Source: Embleya sp040605455 (GTDB taxonomy: Bacteria; Actinomycetota; Actinomycetes; Streptomycetales; Streptomycetaceae). From it: a stretch of DNA of 64,000 bases. Of the stretch, positions 8,310 to 15,566 are shown one piece after another. The stretch's first letter is position 1. Each line of letters begins with the position of its first letter. Location: assembly GCF_040605455.1 (NCBI RefSeq), contig NZ_JBEXCV010000004.1, positions 67,923 through 131,922 on the forward strand, written 5' to 3'. Both the position numbers and the translations under genes were made by a program. The notes under the pieces were generated by a model that saw only the letters and a list, made by a program, of their open reading frames with translations, made no database searches and had not been told where the DNA came from.

Positions 8310-8653
8310 GCCGAAAGTCCGCCCCGTGGGAGGTGTGGATGGCCGACCTGTCCCCCGTCATCGGCTCGGAGCAGTCCGGTCGACGGCCGGTCGTGGTCGT
8401 CAACTCGCCGTTCTACGCCTCCTTCCCCATCGCGATGGCGATCGTCGTGCCGTTGACCACCCAGGACCGGGGACTGCCTCATCACGTCTCGGTGTCCTCG
8501 GCACAGTCCGGTCTCCGCCGCCAGAGTTGGGCACGCACCGACGGCGTGCGGGCGGTTTCCGAACAGCGACTCACGGGACACCCTTTGGGGAGCGTCAATG
8601 ACAAGGAAGCCGACGACATCCGTACCTACCTTCGCCTGATGCTGGACATCTGA
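8306..8653 (+). CDS. MazF-family (PemK/CcdB-fold) endoribonuclease toxin
   Basis: A 115-aa protein starting VSRKSAPWEVWMADLSPVIG. It has the MazF/PemK order: GEVW-like start (here WEVWMADLSPVIGSEQSGRRP), the RPVVVVNSP strand, the IVVPLTTQDRG segment and the SWARTDGVRAVSEQRL region near the active-site Arg/Thr. MazF toxins cleave RNA at short specific sites and halt growth when the labile antitoxin is lost. It is translationally coupled to the upstream antitoxin. It lies convergent to, and 32 bp from, the Mrr-TerD gene. Confidence 0.88.
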   Translation: MSRKSAPWEVWMADLSPVIGSEQSGRRPVVVVNSPFYASFPIAMAIVVPLTTQDRGLPHHVSVSSAQSGLRRQSWARTDGVRAVSEQRLTGHPLGSVNDKEADDIRTYLRLMLDI

Positions 8654-8685
8654 CCAGGCGACGCGGCGTCGGCGGCTTCCGGGGC

Positions 8686-10800
8686 CTACTCCACCTCGAC
8701 GCCGTGCGATTCGGCGACGCCGAGGAGGCCGTTGCGGAAGCCGTTGGTGGTGGGCGAGAAGGTCCAGGTGTCGTCGCTGCGCACGAATGCACCGAGGACC
8801 ATGGCGGTCTCGCCCGGGCGGCGGGTGGGTACGGGGTTGTCGCCGATGCGGCGGCCGTTCGCCTGGTCGAGGCGGGTCAGCCTGGCTCCGCGCAGCGCGG
8901 CCAGGTCGCCGCCGGGGGCGCGCTCCTGGTCGACGGCCGCGGCCAGGACCAGCCGGTCGGCCTCACGCGGCAGCATGTCCAGGTCGACCAGGAATGCGAC
9001 GCCGTCGCCGATCCGGACCGCGCCCTCGGGGCTGGCCGGGTTGTTGAAGAACACGAAGTGCTCGTCGCCGAGCACCCGTCCGCGGCGGCAGACGAAGGCA
9101 CACGGGTCCAGGGGTGGCGCATTGCCCGGTTCCCAGGCGAGTTGAACCAGAATCCGGCTGCCGGGCGCGGCCGCTGCGGCGCCGCCGGCGCCGGGACCGA
9201 GGCGCCCGCGCAGGCCGTGTTGGGCGAGCAGGCCGACCAGTTCGGGACCGGTGACCAGGCCCAGCGGCTTGTTCCGGATGAACTCGTGACTGCCGGGCCC
9301 GAAACCGGACGTGGTGACCAGCAAACCCTTGTTCGCGCCGTGGTGTTGCACCGTGCCGGCCAGGTCCCGCACGGCCGTGGGCGGGACCGTGTTGCGGTAG
9401 CGCTTGACCTGCACGACGATCTTGCCGCCGCGGATCGGGTCCGGATCCACCGCGACCACGTCCACCCCCTGGTCGCCGCTGCGCGCGGTGGTCTCGACCT
9501 GCATGCCCATCCGCTTGAACAGTTCGGCGATCAGGTCCTCGAACTCGATCGGGTCCATCACGAACAGGTCCGGGTCGTCGTCGCCGGGACGCGCGGGCGC
9601 CGGGGTGATGGTGGGAGCCGGCGCCGGGGTCGGCGCCGATGCGACGCTGTCCGCAAGCCGGCTCGGCCGCACCGGAGTGGGCCGGTCCGGACGGGTGGAC
9701 AGGGTCCCGCTCATCGCCTCCAGGCACGCGACCGCGTCCACCCGGTCGAGGCTGATCTGCCGGAACTCCTGCGCCTGCGCGGTCACCGTGAGCAGATACG
9801 TGCGCCCGTGTCGGCCGGTCGCCGGGTTGACCGCCTGGACGAAGCCGTTGAGCACCACCGAGTCGAGGATGCCCTCGTGGTCGGCGAAGAAGACTTCGGC
9901 CAGTATCCGGATCGCGCTCTGCGCCAATACGTCGCGGTGGATCGTCCGCCGGTCGGTCGCGGTACGCGCGACCTCTTTCTCCTGGTCGTCGGTCTTCACG
10001 TAACGCACGCGGGCCACGGCCGGCACCACGTCGGTCGTCGGCAACTCGTGGTCGACCACCAACTGCCGTGCGGCGGCGTCGAAGGCCACCGTGCAATGGT
10101 CGGAAAAGCCCTCGGGCCAATCCGGCGATGCCAGCAGGACGCCCTCGAAGTAGTCCTCGATGGCCTCGGGATCGCGCGCCGCGAGCCGCCGCACGAGATC
10201 GTCGACCTGCTGGTTGCGCTGCGTGGCCAGGGCCCGCTGACCGTTCGCCCAGTCCTCGAACCGGCGGTGGTAGTCGTTGTATCGCTGCTGCCGCTCGTAC
10301 TCGGCGGCCTGCGCGGACCGCAGGTCGTGGTCGTAGCGCGCCTGCGCCTGCGCCCGGTCCTGCTCGTAGCGCGACTGTGCGCCGGGCGCGAAACTGCCCA
10401 GGCCGGACGGTGCGGCCACCTGATAGCGCGCCGAGTCGGGCATCGGGATCGGTCGGGCGAGTTCACCCGGTTGGAACGGCGGGATCTCCACGGCGGTGCG
10501 CAACCGCTCGATCCGGAAACCCGGCGCGCTCAGCCGGGCCCGAAGCACGCCTTGCAGCTCGGCCACGCGGTCCTCGATCTCGGCGGTCCGGCGGGCCACT
10601 TCGGCCTCGCGGGACTGCTGATAGGCGCGCTGCGCCTCGCGGTCGGCCCGCGCGGCAGCCTTTTGCGCCTCGCGCCGGTTGCGTTCGTCGGCTCGCAATT
10701 GTTGCTGCCGCGCTCGCAACTCGGCCTCGCGTTGCCGTTGTTGTTGCCGCTGCAGCTCGGCCCATGCCCCCAGCACGCCGGTGCTCCGCCGACTCGCCAC
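8686..10800 (-). CDS. Coiled-coil / Mrr-type nuclease / TerD-domain fusion protein
   Basis: A 704-aa multidomain protein. Residues about 10-85 form a highly charged Gln/Arg/Glu-rich coiled coil (long runs of QRQREAELRARQQQ type). Residues about 150-390 are a separate region of unknown family. Residues about 410-525 form an Mrr-like PD-(D/E)xK restriction endonuclease domain: DPIEFEDLIAELFKRMGM, then GDQGVDVVAVDPD, then the VQVKRYR signature with catalytic Asp and QxK. Residues about 545-704 are a TerD-like domain: VLGDEHFVFFNN, GDGVAFLVDLDMLP, ETAMVLGAFVR, GLLGVAESHGVEV. The usual DxDASAF calcium-binding stretch of TerD is degenerate (LDPCAF). Mrr domains cut modified or foreign DNA; TerD proteins belong to stress and tellurite-response systems. 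A role in DNA surveillance is inferred. Confidence 0.85.
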   Translation of the reverse strand: MASRRSTGVLGAWAELQRQQQRQREAELRARQQQLRADERNRREAQKAAARADREAQRAYQQSREAEVARRTAEIEDRVAELQGVLRARLSAPGFRIERLRTAVEIPPFQPGELARPIPMPDSARYQVAAPSGLGSFAPGAQSRYEQDRAQAQARYDHDLRSAQAAEYERQQRYNDYHRRFEDWANGQRALATQRNQQVDDLVRRLAARDPEAIEDYFEGVLLASPDWPEGFSDHCTVAFDAAARQLVVDHELPTTDVVPAVARVRYVKTDDQEKEVARTATDRRTIHRDVLAQSAIRILAEVFFADHEGILDSVVLNGFVQAVNPATGRHGRTYLLTVTAQAQEFRQISLDRVDAVACLEAMSGTLSTRPDRPTPVRPSRLADSVASAPTPAPAPTITPAPARPGDDDPDLFVMDPIEFEDLIAELFKRMGMQVETTARSGDQGVDVVAVDPDPIRGGKIVVQVKRYRNTVPPTAVRDLAGTVQHHGANKGLLVTTSGFGPGSHEFIRNKPLGLVTGPELVGLLAQHGLRGRLGPGAGGAAAAAPGSRILVQLAWEPGNAPPLDPCAFVCRRGRVLGDEHFVFFNNPASPEGAVRIGDGVAFLVDLDMLPREADRLVLAAAVDQERAPGGDLAALRGARLTRLDQANGRRIGDNPVPTRRPGETAMVLGAFVRSDDTWTFSPTTNGFRNGLLGVAESHGVEVE

Positions 10801-10912
10801 GCTATCGCCCTTCCGCCCTGCACCCGTCCGCCCCCGCGCTCGAACACATCCTGCCGTGTCGGACCGACCGACGCGAAGGCGGTCGGTGTCCTCGCCTGAA
10901 CGCGGCTTCGGC

Positions 10913-10942
10913 CGCCGGGAGCCGTACCCGCCGCTCCCGGCG
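10913..10942 (-). terminator. Hairpin downstream of the excalibur lipoprotein gene
   Basis: A perfect 10-bp inverted repeat (CGCCGGGAGC at 10913-10922, GCTCCCGGCG at 10933-10942, 10-nt loop) starts about 15 bp after the lipoprotein stop codon, between it and the Mrr-TerD gene. Confidence 0.5.
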
Positions 10943-10956
10943 ACGACCGACCCATG

Positions 10957-11526
10957 TCACTCGCAGCCGACTCCGTCCCCGTCGCGGTCGAGGTGTCGGC
11001 CGTAGCCGGGGTCGCCGCGGTGGATCGGCGCGGCACCCGCAGCTCGGACGGCGGCGCAGTTCTTGTAGTAGGCCGGGCCGCTGCCGCCGGTGCTGCTGCC
11101 GTCGCTCGTCGTGCCGGCGACGCCGGGGTCACCGCCGGACGTTCCGGTGCCGGACGAACCACCACCGGCCGAGGAACCACCGACCGCAGAGCCGCCGTTG
11201 CCTCCGGTTCCGCTCGCGCCGCCGCCCGAGACGGCGCCGCCCGAGCCGCTGCGGGGCGTGGGTGCCGCGCTGCTCGGCTGCGTGGTCTTCGGCGGTGCCG
11301 TGGACGGTGCCTGGGTGGTGGGCGGTGCCGAACTCGGCGGCGCCGAGCTGGGTATCGCCGTGCTCGACGGTGCGCTGCCGCTCTGCGACGGCTTGAGCCG
11401 GTCGGACTTCCCACCCCCGTCCCCGTCGCAACCGGTCAGGGTCAGCGTCAACGTCAAGGTCGCCGTGACGATCCCGGGGAGCAGGACCGACCGGGTTTTC
11501 GGCAAACGGGTAGCCGAGATGCGCAT
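10957..11526 (-). CDS. Secreted lipoprotein with C-terminal excalibur calcium-binding domain
   Basis: A 189-aa protein starting MRISATRLPKTRS. A lipoprotein signal peptide (LLPGIVTATLTLTLTLTGC) carries the lipobox LTGC with lipidated Cys at about residue 31. It is followed by a long Ser/Thr/Pro/Gly-rich low-complexity linker (about 45-150), which would span the cell wall. The last 37 residues match the excalibur domain (YYKNCAAVRAAGAAPIHRG, then the DxDxDGxxCE-type end RDGDGVGCE). The family is extracellular and its role is poorly known. It is probably a monocistronic gene with its own downstream hairpin. Confidence 0.85.
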   Translation of the reverse strand: MRISATRLPKTRSVLLPGIVTATLTLTLTLTGCDGDGGGKSDRLKPSQSGSAPSSTAIPSSAPPSSAPPTTQAPSTAPPKTTQPSSAAPTPRSGSGGAVSGGGASGTGGNGGSAVGGSSAGGGSSGTGTSGGDPGVAGTTSDGSSTGGSGPAYYKNCAAVRAAGAAPIHRGDPGYGRHLDRDGDGVGCE

Positions 11527-11956
11527 GTGCGAGTTCCCCCCTCGATATGTGCCGCCCGGGACTCTAGCCCTCATCGGGGCCACCGATCCGGGCAACCGCC
11601 GATTCGCGCACGGCCTGTGATGTTCCATGGGAGAACCGTGCGCCGGCCGGACGGATGGTTCCCGTGCCGCGAAACGGAGTTCGACTTCACCGTGCTCCGG
11701 GCCGCGGTACGGGACCTACCCGGGGCCGGACCCGCCCGGGGCCGGACCGCCGATTCGGCGACGGGCGCGGAGGCAGTCGCATTCCGCCGCGCGATCGAAG
11801 CCGGTTGGGAGGATTGGTCCGGGATGCACGCGTCGGGATCGACTCGGCTGCCGCCGACCAGGGACGGCTGGGCAACCCTCGTGATGTGCTGGGCTCTGTG
11901 TCGATTGTGTTCGTGAGGTTCACCCGAGACCGCACGACCGAGCCAGGGAGATCCCC
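11527..11956. other. Intergenic region without a recognisable gene
   Basis: This 430-bp divergent spacer lies between the lipoprotein gene and the iminopeptidase gene and should hold both promoters. Frames on both strands are open over part of it, but none shows a family resemblance or a ribosome site. I see nothing else I can support. Confidence 0.4.
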
Positions 11957-12913
11957 ATGCGCATGATGTATCCGGCCACCGAGCCCTACGACCGGGGCAT
12001 GTCGGATGTCGGCGACGGCCAGTCGATCGCCTGGCGACGCTACGGAACCCCGGGCGGCAAACCGGCCGTCTTCCTGCACGGCGGTCCCGGCGGAGGCTGT
12101 CTGCCCGACCATGCGCGGACGTTCGACCCGGAGCGGTACGACGTCCTGCTCTTCGACCAGCGCGGCTGCGGGGAGAGCACGCCGCACGTGAGCCGGTTCG
12201 AGGTGGACCTGAGCACGAACACCACCTGGCATCTGGTCGCCGACATCGAGAAGTTGCGCGAACTGATGGGTGTGGACCGCTGGTTGGTCTTCGGCGGTTC
12301 GTGGGGCAGCACACTCGCACTGGCGTATGCGCAGACCCATCCGCAGCGGGTCACCGAGTTGGTCCTGCGCGGCATCTTCACGCTGCGGCGCCGGGAACTG
12401 GCGTGGTTCTACCAGAGCGGTGCGTCGATGTTGTTCCCGGAAGCCTGGCAGGAGTACCTCGCGCCGATCCCGGAGGCCGAACGCGATGACCTGATCGGCG
12501 CGTTCGGCCGCCGGCTCAACGACCCTGATCCCAAGGTGCGCGAGGAGGCGGCGATCGCGTGGAGTGCGTGGGAGAGCACGTTGATCGCCCTGCTGCCGAG
12601 ACCCGATCTGGTGGAGTTGCACCGACAGCCGAAGTTCGCCCTGGCCTTCTCCCGGATCGAGAACCACTACGTGCGCAACGGCGGCTTCCTGGAGGAGGGC
12701 CAACTGATCCGCGACGCGGACCGACTGCGCCACATCCCCGGCGTGATCGTGCAGGGTCGCTACGACATGTGCACTCCCCCGGCGACCGCCTACGACCTGC
12801 ACCGGGCCTGGCCGGAGGCCGAATTCGTGATCGTGCCGGATGCGGGCCACGCCTTCTCCGAACCGGGCATCACCCACCACCTGATCGAGGCCACGGACCG
12901 CTTCGCGCGGTGA
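11957..12913 (+). CDS. pip: Proline iminopeptidase (alpha/beta hydrolase, S33 family)
   Basis: Releases N-terminal proline from peptides in the cytoplasm. The 318-aa product has the S33 signatures: HGGPGGGC (oxyanion region, about residue 41), DQRGCGEST (about 67), and the nucleophile elbow GGSWGSTLALAYAQTHP with Ser at about 116. The acid Asp lies in GRYDMCTPP (about 267) and the catalytic His in DAGHAFSEPG (about 295). The family-specific TLRRRELAWFYQSGAS segment is also present. An AGGGAG ribosome site precedes the ATG. The length equals the family norm of about 315 aa. No signal peptide is seen. Confidence 0.94.
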   Translation: MRMMYPATEPYDRGMSDVGDGQSIAWRRYGTPGGKPAVFLHGGPGGGCLPDHARTFDPERYDVLLFDQRGCGESTPHVSRFEVDLSTNTTWHLVADIEKLRELMGVDRWLVFGGSWGSTLALAYAQTHPQRVTELVLRGIFTLRRRELAWFYQSGASMLFPEAWQEYLAPIPEAERDDLIGAFGRRLNDPDPKVREEAAIAWSAWESTLIALLPRPDLVELHRQPKFALAFSRIENHYVRNGGFLEEGQLIRDADRLRHIPGVIVQGRYDMCTPPATAYDLHRAWPEAEFVIVPDAGHAFSEPGITHHLIEATDRFAR

Positions 12914-12964
12914 GGGGCACGGGCCGATTCGAGGTCGGCCGCGAGGTCCCGGGAGAATGCTCGA

Positions 12965-13744
12965 ATGAGTGCTTCTCGTGACATCCTCACGCGCCCGGCC
13001 GCCGGACCCGAACGCACGTTGCGGTACGGACCCGAGGCGGATCAGATCATCGACCTCTGGCAGCCCGCGGCCGAGCCGCGCGCGCTCGTGGTGGTCATGC
13101 ACGGGGGGTATTGGCGGGCCGAGTACGACCGCATGTACACGTATTCGATGTGCGTCGCGCTGGCGGCCGAGGGCTATGCGGTCGCGAGTATCGAGTACCG
13201 CCGTGCCGGGCGGCCGGGCGGCGGCCGGCCCGGCACGTTCGAGGACGTCGCCGCCGCGCTCGATCTGTTGTGCGCGGAGGCCGATCGGCCGGTGGTCCTG
13301 CTGGGGCACTCGGCGGGCGGGCATCTGGCGGTCTGGGCGGCGCTGCGCGATCGGCTGCCGGTGGGCGGCGCGGGTCGATTGCCGGCCGCGCCGCCGGTTG
13401 CGGGGGTGGTGTCGTTGGCGGGCGTACTCGACCTGGACGCGGCCCTCGCCCTCGACCTGGACGACGGTGCGGCGGCGGAGTTCCTGGGCGAGGACCGCTC
13501 CGAGGCGGTGCTCGCGCAGACGGACCCGACGCGGTTGGCGGCGGGTGGCGTGAGCGGCCGGCCGCTGATCCTGCTGCACGGCGATGCCGACGAGCAGGTA
13601 CCGCTCGCCCTGAGCCGGACCTTCGCGGCCGCGTCGGGCGCGAAGTTGCGGGAGTTGGCCGGCGTCGGCCACTTCGAGCTCGTCGACCCGCTCTCGGCGG
13701 TCTGGCCGGAGGTCGTCCGGGCGGTCGCGGAACTGGCGGGCTGA
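12965..13744 (+). CDS. Alpha/beta hydrolase of the kynurenine-formamidase / BD-FAE esterase type
   Basis: A 259-aa cytoplasmic esterase-like protein. Key features: the oxyanion motif MHGGYWRAEYDR (about residues 42-53), SIEYRRAG, the nucleophile elbow LLGHSAGGHLAVW with Ser at about 117, the acid in LLHGDADEQVP (about 203), and the His in GVGHFELVDP (about 237). HGGYW plus GHSAGGH is the pattern shared by arylformamidases and related lipases; no tryptophan-degradation genes lie nearby, so the substrate is open. It starts 51 bp after pip on the same strand with a GGGAG site before ATG, so the two may form an operon. Confidence 0.85.
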   Translation: MSASRDILTRPAAGPERTLRYGPEADQIIDLWQPAAEPRALVVVMHGGYWRAEYDRMYTYSMCVALAAEGYAVASIEYRRAGRPGGGRPGTFEDVAAALDLLCAEADRPVVLLGHSAGGHLAVWAALRDRLPVGGAGRLPAAPPVAGVVSLAGVLDLDAALALDLDDGAAAEFLGEDRSEAVLAQTDPTRLAAGGVSGRPLILLHGDADEQVPLALSRTFAAASGAKLRELAGVGHFELVDPLSAVWPEVVRAVAELAG

Positions 13745-13800
13745 CGCAGTGCGATCGGGGCGGTGCTGGTCGGTCGGAGAGCAGTGGGCCGCCCGGGCCC

Positions 13801-14193
13801 GCGCTACCACCGATCGAGCTGCGCGAAGCGCTGTACCGGCTCGCGTCCGCTCGGGACACGCCGGAGGGGTACGGCGCACGGGACCGCGCGACGCTGAACG
13901 GCTTCGCGGCCGGCTCGCCGGTCACGGTCGCGCTGGCCGCGGCCGGTCGGATACGGCGTAGCGGCGACATCGCCGCCGTCCTGGCCACGATCGCGCGCTC
14001 GGCGGTGACCCTGTTCGGCGGCTCGGACGCGGCCCGCGTCCGAGAATGCGAGGCGCCGACGTGCACCCGCCTCTACGTCGACTCGTCCCGCCACGGCAGC
14101 CGGCGCTGGTGCGACATGCGCGGCTGCGGAAACCGGGCCAAGGCGGCAAGCTTCCGCGCCCGCCACCGGGAGGGCCAAGCCGCCGACGCCTGA
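13801..14193 (+). pseudogene. CGNR zinc-finger protein lacking its N-terminal part
   Basis: The frame reads LREALYRLASARD, then DIAAVLATIARSAVTLFGG, then the CGNR zinc finger: RVRECEAPTCTRLYVDSSRH followed by RRWCDMRGCGNRAKAASFRARH, with all four Cys ligands and the CGNR box. Family members have about 60 more N-terminal residues (an ABATE domain beginning near a GNxALDLVNT-type motif); here the frame runs upstream into the end of the hydrolase gene and offers no plausible start codon. This suggests a 5'-truncated transcription-factor-like gene. Expression from a rare start cannot be excluded. Confidence 0.65.
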
Positions 14194-14231
14194 CGGGGCT
14201 CGATACCCGGGCGCCACGGCCGGCCCACTGG

Positions 14232-14285
14232 GCGCACCCGGTGCACTCGGCGTACTCGATGCACTCGACGCACCCGGCGTACAGG
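14232..14285. repeat. Six degenerate 9-bp tandem repeats
   Basis: The units are gcgcacccg, gtgcactcg, gcgtactcg, atgcactcg, acgcacccg and gcgtacagg, filling the convergent spacer between the CGNR remnant and the MarR gene. No function is evident. Confidence 0.6.
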
Positions 14286-14303
14286 GGTGGTTCGGGCGGT
14301 CGG

Positions 14304-14810
14304 CTACCCGGGCGTGCCCAGTGTCGAGGCAAGGATGCGCAGCGCCCGGTCGACCACGTCCCGGTCCGCTGCCTCGATCGGCCTCAGTAGGCCGTCGAGC
14401 GCGGCGATCCGCGCGCGCATCGCCGCTCGGGCACCCTCGCGACCCGCCTCGGTGAGGCAGACCAGGACCGAGCGGCCGTCCTCGGGGTTGGGCCGCCGCT
14501 CGATCAGATCCTTGCGGGCGAGCCGGTCCACGCAGTGCGTCATCCCGCCCGACGAGTACATCACCAGCGGCTGCAACTCCCGCAGCGTCAGCCCCGGCCG
14601 ATCCGGTCGGGTCGCGAGCACGGCCAGCACCATGTACTCCGGCGCGGTCAGCCCCAGCGCCCCGATGCTGCGCCGGTCGAAGTCCTCCATCGCGATCATC
14701 GCCTGATGCAGCCGCACCACGAACCCGACCGAGGCCGCCTCCACGTCCGGCAGTACCGCCGACCATGCCGCCACCACGGAATCGGCGTAGTCGGCCTGTG
14801 CTTCGCTCAC
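14304..14810 (-). CDS. MarR-family transcriptional regulator
   Basis: A 168-aa winged-helix repressor or activator. I chose the GTG at 14808-14810 (MSEAQADYADSVV) because an AGGGAG site lies 7 nt upstream. The DNA-binding region runs IGALGLTAPEYMVLAVLATR, then LTLRELQPLVMYSSGGMTHC (recognition helix), then VDRLARKDLIERRPNPEDGR, whose wing is diagnostic for MarR. Flanking helices (about 5-45 and 125-165) form the dimer interface. It lies 71 bp downstream of the DUF985 cupin gene on the same strand, so the two may be co-transcribed. Confidence 0.9.
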   Translation of the reverse strand: MSEAQADYADSVVAAWSAVLPDVEAASVGFVVRLHQAMIAMEDFDRRSIGALGLTAPEYMVLAVLATRPDRPGLTLRELQPLVMYSSGGMTHCVDRLARKDLIERRPNPEDGRSVLVCLTEAGREGARAAMRARIAALDGLLRPIEAADRDVVDRALRILASTLGTPG

Positions 14811-14881
14811 GTCGTACTCCCTGGCAGCCCGCGCCCGCTTGGTCTCGGCCGCCACCGTAGTATCGACGACCCGCCGCCGGC

Positions 14882-15493
14882 TCACAGCGTCCGGAAGTCC
14901 TCGAACGAGAATGCGGGCGAGACCACGCACGACACCAGCACTTCGCGCCCGGCGGCCGGCCGAGCCGCCTGCCACACCCCCGGCGGGACCAACACCTGCG
15001 GCTGCTCGCCCGCCTCCACGTCCGGGCCGAGCAGGATCCGGTGCGGCTCGGCCGCAGGAGTCGTACCGTCTCCGCCCAGGCGCAGTTCGAGCGGTCCGCC
15101 CCGATGCCAGAGCCACAACTCGGCCGATTCGACCACGTGCCACACGGACTCCTCGCCCGGACCGAGCAGGAAGTAGATGCCACTCGCGGTCTCGCGCGGA
15201 CCCGGATATCCCGGCGGGGTCACCCTCACCCCGGTGCGCCAGGTCTCCCGATACCAACCGCCTTCGGAATGCGGCGTGAGTCCCATGATCCGGGCCAGGT
15301 CCGGCGGATCGAGCCGCCGCGGGGCGACGGGATCGCGATGGGGCGCGGGCACGGGAAGCCCGGAGGGCTCGGAGCGAGGGGCGGGTGCGGGGTCGGAGTT
15401 GGGGTCGGCGTCGGGATGGGTGCCGGGATCGGCGTCGGACGCGAGTACGGGGTCGGATGCGGATGCGGCGTCTGCGTCGGATGTGGAGGACAT
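14882..15493 (-). CDS. DUF985 cupin protein with an Asp/Pro-rich N-terminal tail
   Basis: A 203-aa protein. Residues about 60-200 match the DUF985 (YML079w-like) cupin family: MGLTPHSEGGWYRETWRTG, then ASGIYFLLGPGEESVWHVVE, ELWLWHRGGPLELRLG, VLVPPGVWQAARPAAGREVL, and CVVSPAFSFEDFRTL. These are barrel strands with His/Glu positions for ligand or metal binding; the function is unknown. The first 45 or so residues are a repetitive D-A-D-P tail (SDADAASASDPVLASDADPG) encoded by short DNA repeats and absent from typical members. The start ATG has a GAGGGA site. Confidence 0.85.
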   Translation of the reverse strand: MSSTSDADAASASDPVLASDADPGTHPDADPNSDPAPAPRSEPSGLPVPAPHRDPVAPRRLDPPDLARIMGLTPHSEGGWYRETWRTGVRVTPPGYPGPRETASGIYFLLGPGEESVWHVVESAELWLWHRGGPLELRLGGDGTTPAAEPHRILLGPDVEAGEQPQVLVPPGVWQAARPAAGREVLVSCVVSPAFSFEDFRTL

Positions 15494-15566
15494 GCGTTGT
15501 TCCCTCGACTGGTGTGGGTTCCGGCGCCGGACGCGGCCGGAACCCACACCCTCACATGAGCAGGCG

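Noticed and set aside
11627..11916. Plus-strand frame between the excalibur lipoprotein and the iminopeptidase genes
   Set aside because: A short natural-looking stretch (ETEFDFTVLRAAVRDLPGAG) is present but nothing else supports a gene.
14232..14285. 9-bp repeats considered as iterons of an origin
   Set aside because: No replication protein gene, no AT-rich unwinding region, and the repeats are degenerate.
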